64,000 nt of DNA from Dipylidium caninum. Taxonomy: Eukaryota; Platyhelminthes; Cestoda; Cyclophyllidea; Dipylidiidae. Positions 62,408 through 64,000 of this stretch are shown one piece after another. Position 1 is the stretch's first letter. Every line of letters begins with the position of its first letter. The position numbers and the translations under genes were made by a program. The DNA is taken from positions 124,001-188,000 of the forward strand of contig QEYB01000801.1 of NCBI GenBank assembly GCA_017562135.1. Reading direction: 5' to 3'. Below the pieces are notes generated by a model, which was not told where the DNA came from, did not search any database, and saw only the letters and a list, made by a program, of their open reading frames with translations.

Positions 62408-64000
62408 CTGTAAACGGAAACAACCCTCAGGTTTCGGTTCCACGTCTTTATTTCGACGTCATATCCGCGAAAGTGACCGATTTATATCTCGGGTAACCGG
62501 AAACAAACAAGTGTGGTGGAAGTTTTGCTGATGGTAGCCTAGGGCACCAGTAGTTCAGGTAAACTAGTCAAAGGCATCAATCTCAGCAATTATGCCTGAA
62601 GAGAACGACAGCTTCACCTACTGAGTTTTTAGAACGGGAGAGTTACACAACCCAAAGCCTTACCCCGGAAGGGTGGGGTCAGCTCAGTGGGTGTCGGATG
62701 CCGCAAATATACGTCAAATTGCATATCGACTGTTAGAGAGGTTCTTCACAAAATAGGCTAGTCAAGCAGACTCCCAAACTTTGAACAAAAGAAGCCACGT
62801 AGGCTCAAAAGCTGGCTATTTACAAATATATAGGAGAGAAAGCATTAAGTTTGCATTATATTTGTGGATTTCCGCTCTACAGTCAACTTGCAGTACAATC
62901 CACGGGCTAAGCCTTGGTTACCTCAGGTGGACGACTAGGTGGTGTTTTGGAAGGGTGTGTAGGTTAAAAAAGACAGGTGAGGCGAAAAATACCTCTAAAG
63001 ACATATCTAACCCACTTTATGGGAATAGATTACTTTCTGGAAATCTTAATTAAGTCATCGTGCTACTGTCTAAGCTAATATCCGTAATGCATTTCCATAT
63101 TTGAGAAAGTGGTTAACAACATATGAAATGCAAAGCTTGGCATTCCTCCTTATTTTCACTTCCTCTATGGGTGATTCTACCTCCAGTCAGCGAAGAGAAT
63201 GAAGTTTTTGGACAGACAATAAATGTCCCTCAATGATGGTGATCACGGTAATTTCTTCTCATCTTGCAAGGAAACCTCTTATCATCCCGGTAATTCAAAA
63301 GCCACAATGAATTTTGCCTGTTTTTCCTACCCTTAACAACTGTTACACTATGTTAAAGTAAAGTGATTTCATACCTACGTCTTACTGTAACCATTTGGCA
63401 TTGAGAAAAGTGGTTTTCGATCAATATAAAAACGCCACATTCAAAGCTACCATCAATTGGCGGACTTTTCTGCTAAAATTTTCTTCCAGTGGGTGATGAA
63501 GTCATGCATTGGGCAGATTTTACATGAAGCAACCTTTAAGAAAATCATGTCACTTTGACCATTTATATTTAGGACTGTAAATATCCTAAATGACATCAAT
63601 ATGTCAGGGGTTGTGGCGGCCCTTTCTTCTCTCGCCTCCTGATAAATGCCAAAGGACATGAAATCTGCCTCCATGGTTAGCAATAATTAAGAGCAAATTA
63701 CATTTTTTGTGTTTTGATCTTTCAAAAAAAGATCCCACTGATGTTATTTACCCTCTCGCTACGGCTGGAAGCAGTTTTATTAATTAATTTTTCTGATTCC
63801 TCTTTCTAAATAAAATTTCGTGTTGAATACATGGGCGCACACTAGATTTTCGACACATGAATTTCCAACAGCAAGAGAATTTGTACTTATATACCATCAT
63901 AGTTGATTTCTTTACATCTGAAAAATTGTTCGCTTTTAAGTTGAGGCAACCTCCGGGCCACCAAAATCACAATTATGAGCCTGATAAGACAAATTTATTT
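62408..64000 (-). other. Calcineurin intron running off the right edge
   Basis: No sequence resembling the upstream calcineurin exon (ending before the CGDIHG exon) was found here, so the N-terminal exons lie beyond the window. No other gene seen. Confidence 0.6.

Overview
The window is nuclear DNA from an animal, most likely a parasitic flatworm and possibly a tapeworm. It has intron-rich genes, introns from 45 bases to several kilobases, no operons, AT-leaning non-coding DNA and proteins that are recognisably metazoan. The phylum is an inference from gene style; I could not test it by search. I found four protein-coding genes by joining short exons across splice sites, using reading-frame continuity and family motifs. 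Most long open frames in the window are not genes, and several real exons are only 54-200 bases long.

Layout: (1) 937-4230, plus strand: the 3' five exons of RSPH3, a radial-spoke protein of motile cilia; the first exon or exons lie left of the window. (2) 13604-29208, minus strand: a complete ten-exon SQOR gene (mitochondrial sulfide:quinone oxidoreductase, 449 residues), convergent with RSPH3. (3) 32451-36182, minus strand: a three-exon gene for a serine-rich, basic nuclear protein ending in an extended PHD finger like those of TCF20/RAI1. The genomic reading frame is broken by one extra base inside the finger, at a CTT-TGA site. (4) 41841-62407, minus strand: ten exons of the calcineurin catalytic subunit (PP2B, PPP3C), from the first phosphatase motif to the stop codon; about the first 86 residues lie right of the window.

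The other DNA is introns and intergenic sequence. I saw no rRNA, tRNA, CRISPR array or intact transposon there. It does hold some unexplained items: a C-terminus-like frame with an in-frame TGA (4707-4883), a short ORF with a GRKRK-x-LDI motif repeated from the neighbouring gene (36499-36798), an exon-like segment in a calcineurin intron (49223-49368), a diverged repeat pair (30.9 and 32.2 kb), and several G homopolymers.

The four genes do not form a pathway: cilia, sulfide oxidation, chromatin and calcium signalling. The strongest candidate for something unusual is the apparent +1 frameshift in the TCF20/RAI1-like gene. A one-base sequencing or assembly error is the main competing explanation.
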